DNA of 5,767 bases, from the NCBI GenBank assembly GCA_016935885.1, contig JAFGQA010000132.1, positions 1 to 5,767 on the forward strand. Direction: 5' to 3'. Below, in pieces: positions 5,293 through 5,767 of this stretch. How positions within the stretch are numbered: position 1 is the stretch's first letter; each line of letters opens with the position of its first letter. Position numbers and translations under genes: made by a program. The notes beneath the pieces are model-generated. The model worked only from the letters and a program-made list of their open reading frames with translations. It searched no databases and was not told the DNA's origin. Source of the DNA: Phycisphaerae bacterium. Lineage in GTDB: Bacteria; Planctomycetota; Phycisphaerae; UBA1845; UTPLA1.

Positions 5293-5767
5293 ACGGTCCG
5301 AACGGGTAGACTCCTTCGTTCCTCACGCGTGATTGAGGTGACCGTTATCCATTCGGCGGATCTTCACCCGGATGGCCCTTCTTCCTGGACGGCACCCGTG
5401 TACGGCGATGCGCAAATCCCATCAAATCGGGTCTTATCGCCCGGACGCGATGGGGGACTCTGGAGCGCTCGCCGTTCGCAGTAGTGCCCGGGATGACAAC
5501 TTGGGGCCGGTGTTCAAGAAGGCGGAGGTGTCTGAATAACAGTCTTTCCGTCGCCGCGAGGAGCCGCGGCGCACACGAATCGCCGGCCTACCGGACCCAC
5601 GTCGTTGTAACGGGGGACACGACGAGTACCACGACCACGCCTCAAGCCTCGCACCCCCCGCCGCTACGAGAACCGATCTGGGTAAGCGTTCAGGCAGTTT
5701 CGGTTAATTGCTCGCGGGTTGGATTAGCGACGGAGCAGGAATACCAGCTGAGTGACAACAACACGCG

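Larger units (their letters stand above)
5163..5767. other. Upstream region of the peptide operon without a convincing gene
   Basis: No frame here has family features. A frame from ATG 5493 stays open to the window end (about 92 codons) but begins Arg-rich, then is Thr-rich and low complexity, with no ribosome binding site; it could be the 5' part of an unseen gene or chance. A plus-strand frame at 5098-5484 overlaps the precursor and has no recognisable content. Hairpins seen are 5552-5558/5565-5571 (7 bp, all GC), 5418-5423/5449-5454 with an inner stem 5428-5431/5440-5443, and 5600-5605/5619-5624. The operon promoter must lie here or further right. Confidence 0.5.

Noticed and set aside
5163..5294. 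N-terminal extension of the precursor frame to 5294
   Set aside because: A strong GGGAGGA site stands 6 nt before the ATG at 5162. The extension has Arg/Pro-rich content unlike the leader, and no comparable ribosome binding site was seen for it.

Overview
The window carries two unrelated gene blocks that point at each other, separated and flanked by non-coding DNA. The left block (1-2421, + strand) is respiratory. It holds the C-terminal two thirds of an NrfD/PsrC-type membrane quinone-interacting subunit, then an octaheme c-type cytochrome of the hydroxylamine oxidoreductase (HAO) family. The pair looks like part of a periplasmic electron-transfer module that exchanges electrons between the quinone pool and nitrogen-compound chemistry.

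The right block (5162-3100, - strand) is the more unusual part. It is a compact three-gene cassette: a 91-residue peptide with a leader-like N-terminus, a proline-rich spacer and a short acidic tail; an ATP-grasp ligase of the microviridin/graspetide maturase type (MvdC/MvdD-like); and a membrane protein of no family I recognise, whose start codon overlaps the ligase stop in an ATGA. This reads as a graspetide-type RiPP locus with an atypical precursor and a dedicated membrane protein. I see no ABC transporter, protease or acetyltransferase in the window.

The 678 bp between the convergent blocks (2422-3099) hold no convincing gene. From about 2817 to 3035 they contain a run of near-contiguous perfect inverted repeats, which may be a structured RNA or a hairpin-rich element. 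The right edge (5163-5767) is also without a convincing gene. It should contain the promoter of the peptide operon and has a poor-quality open frame running off the end.

The organism is a bacterium of moderately high GC. The NrfD plus octaheme HAO pair together with a graspetide-like locus would fit a Planctomycetota- or Myxococcota-like environmental lineage, but this is only an inference; nothing in the window fixes the taxonomy.
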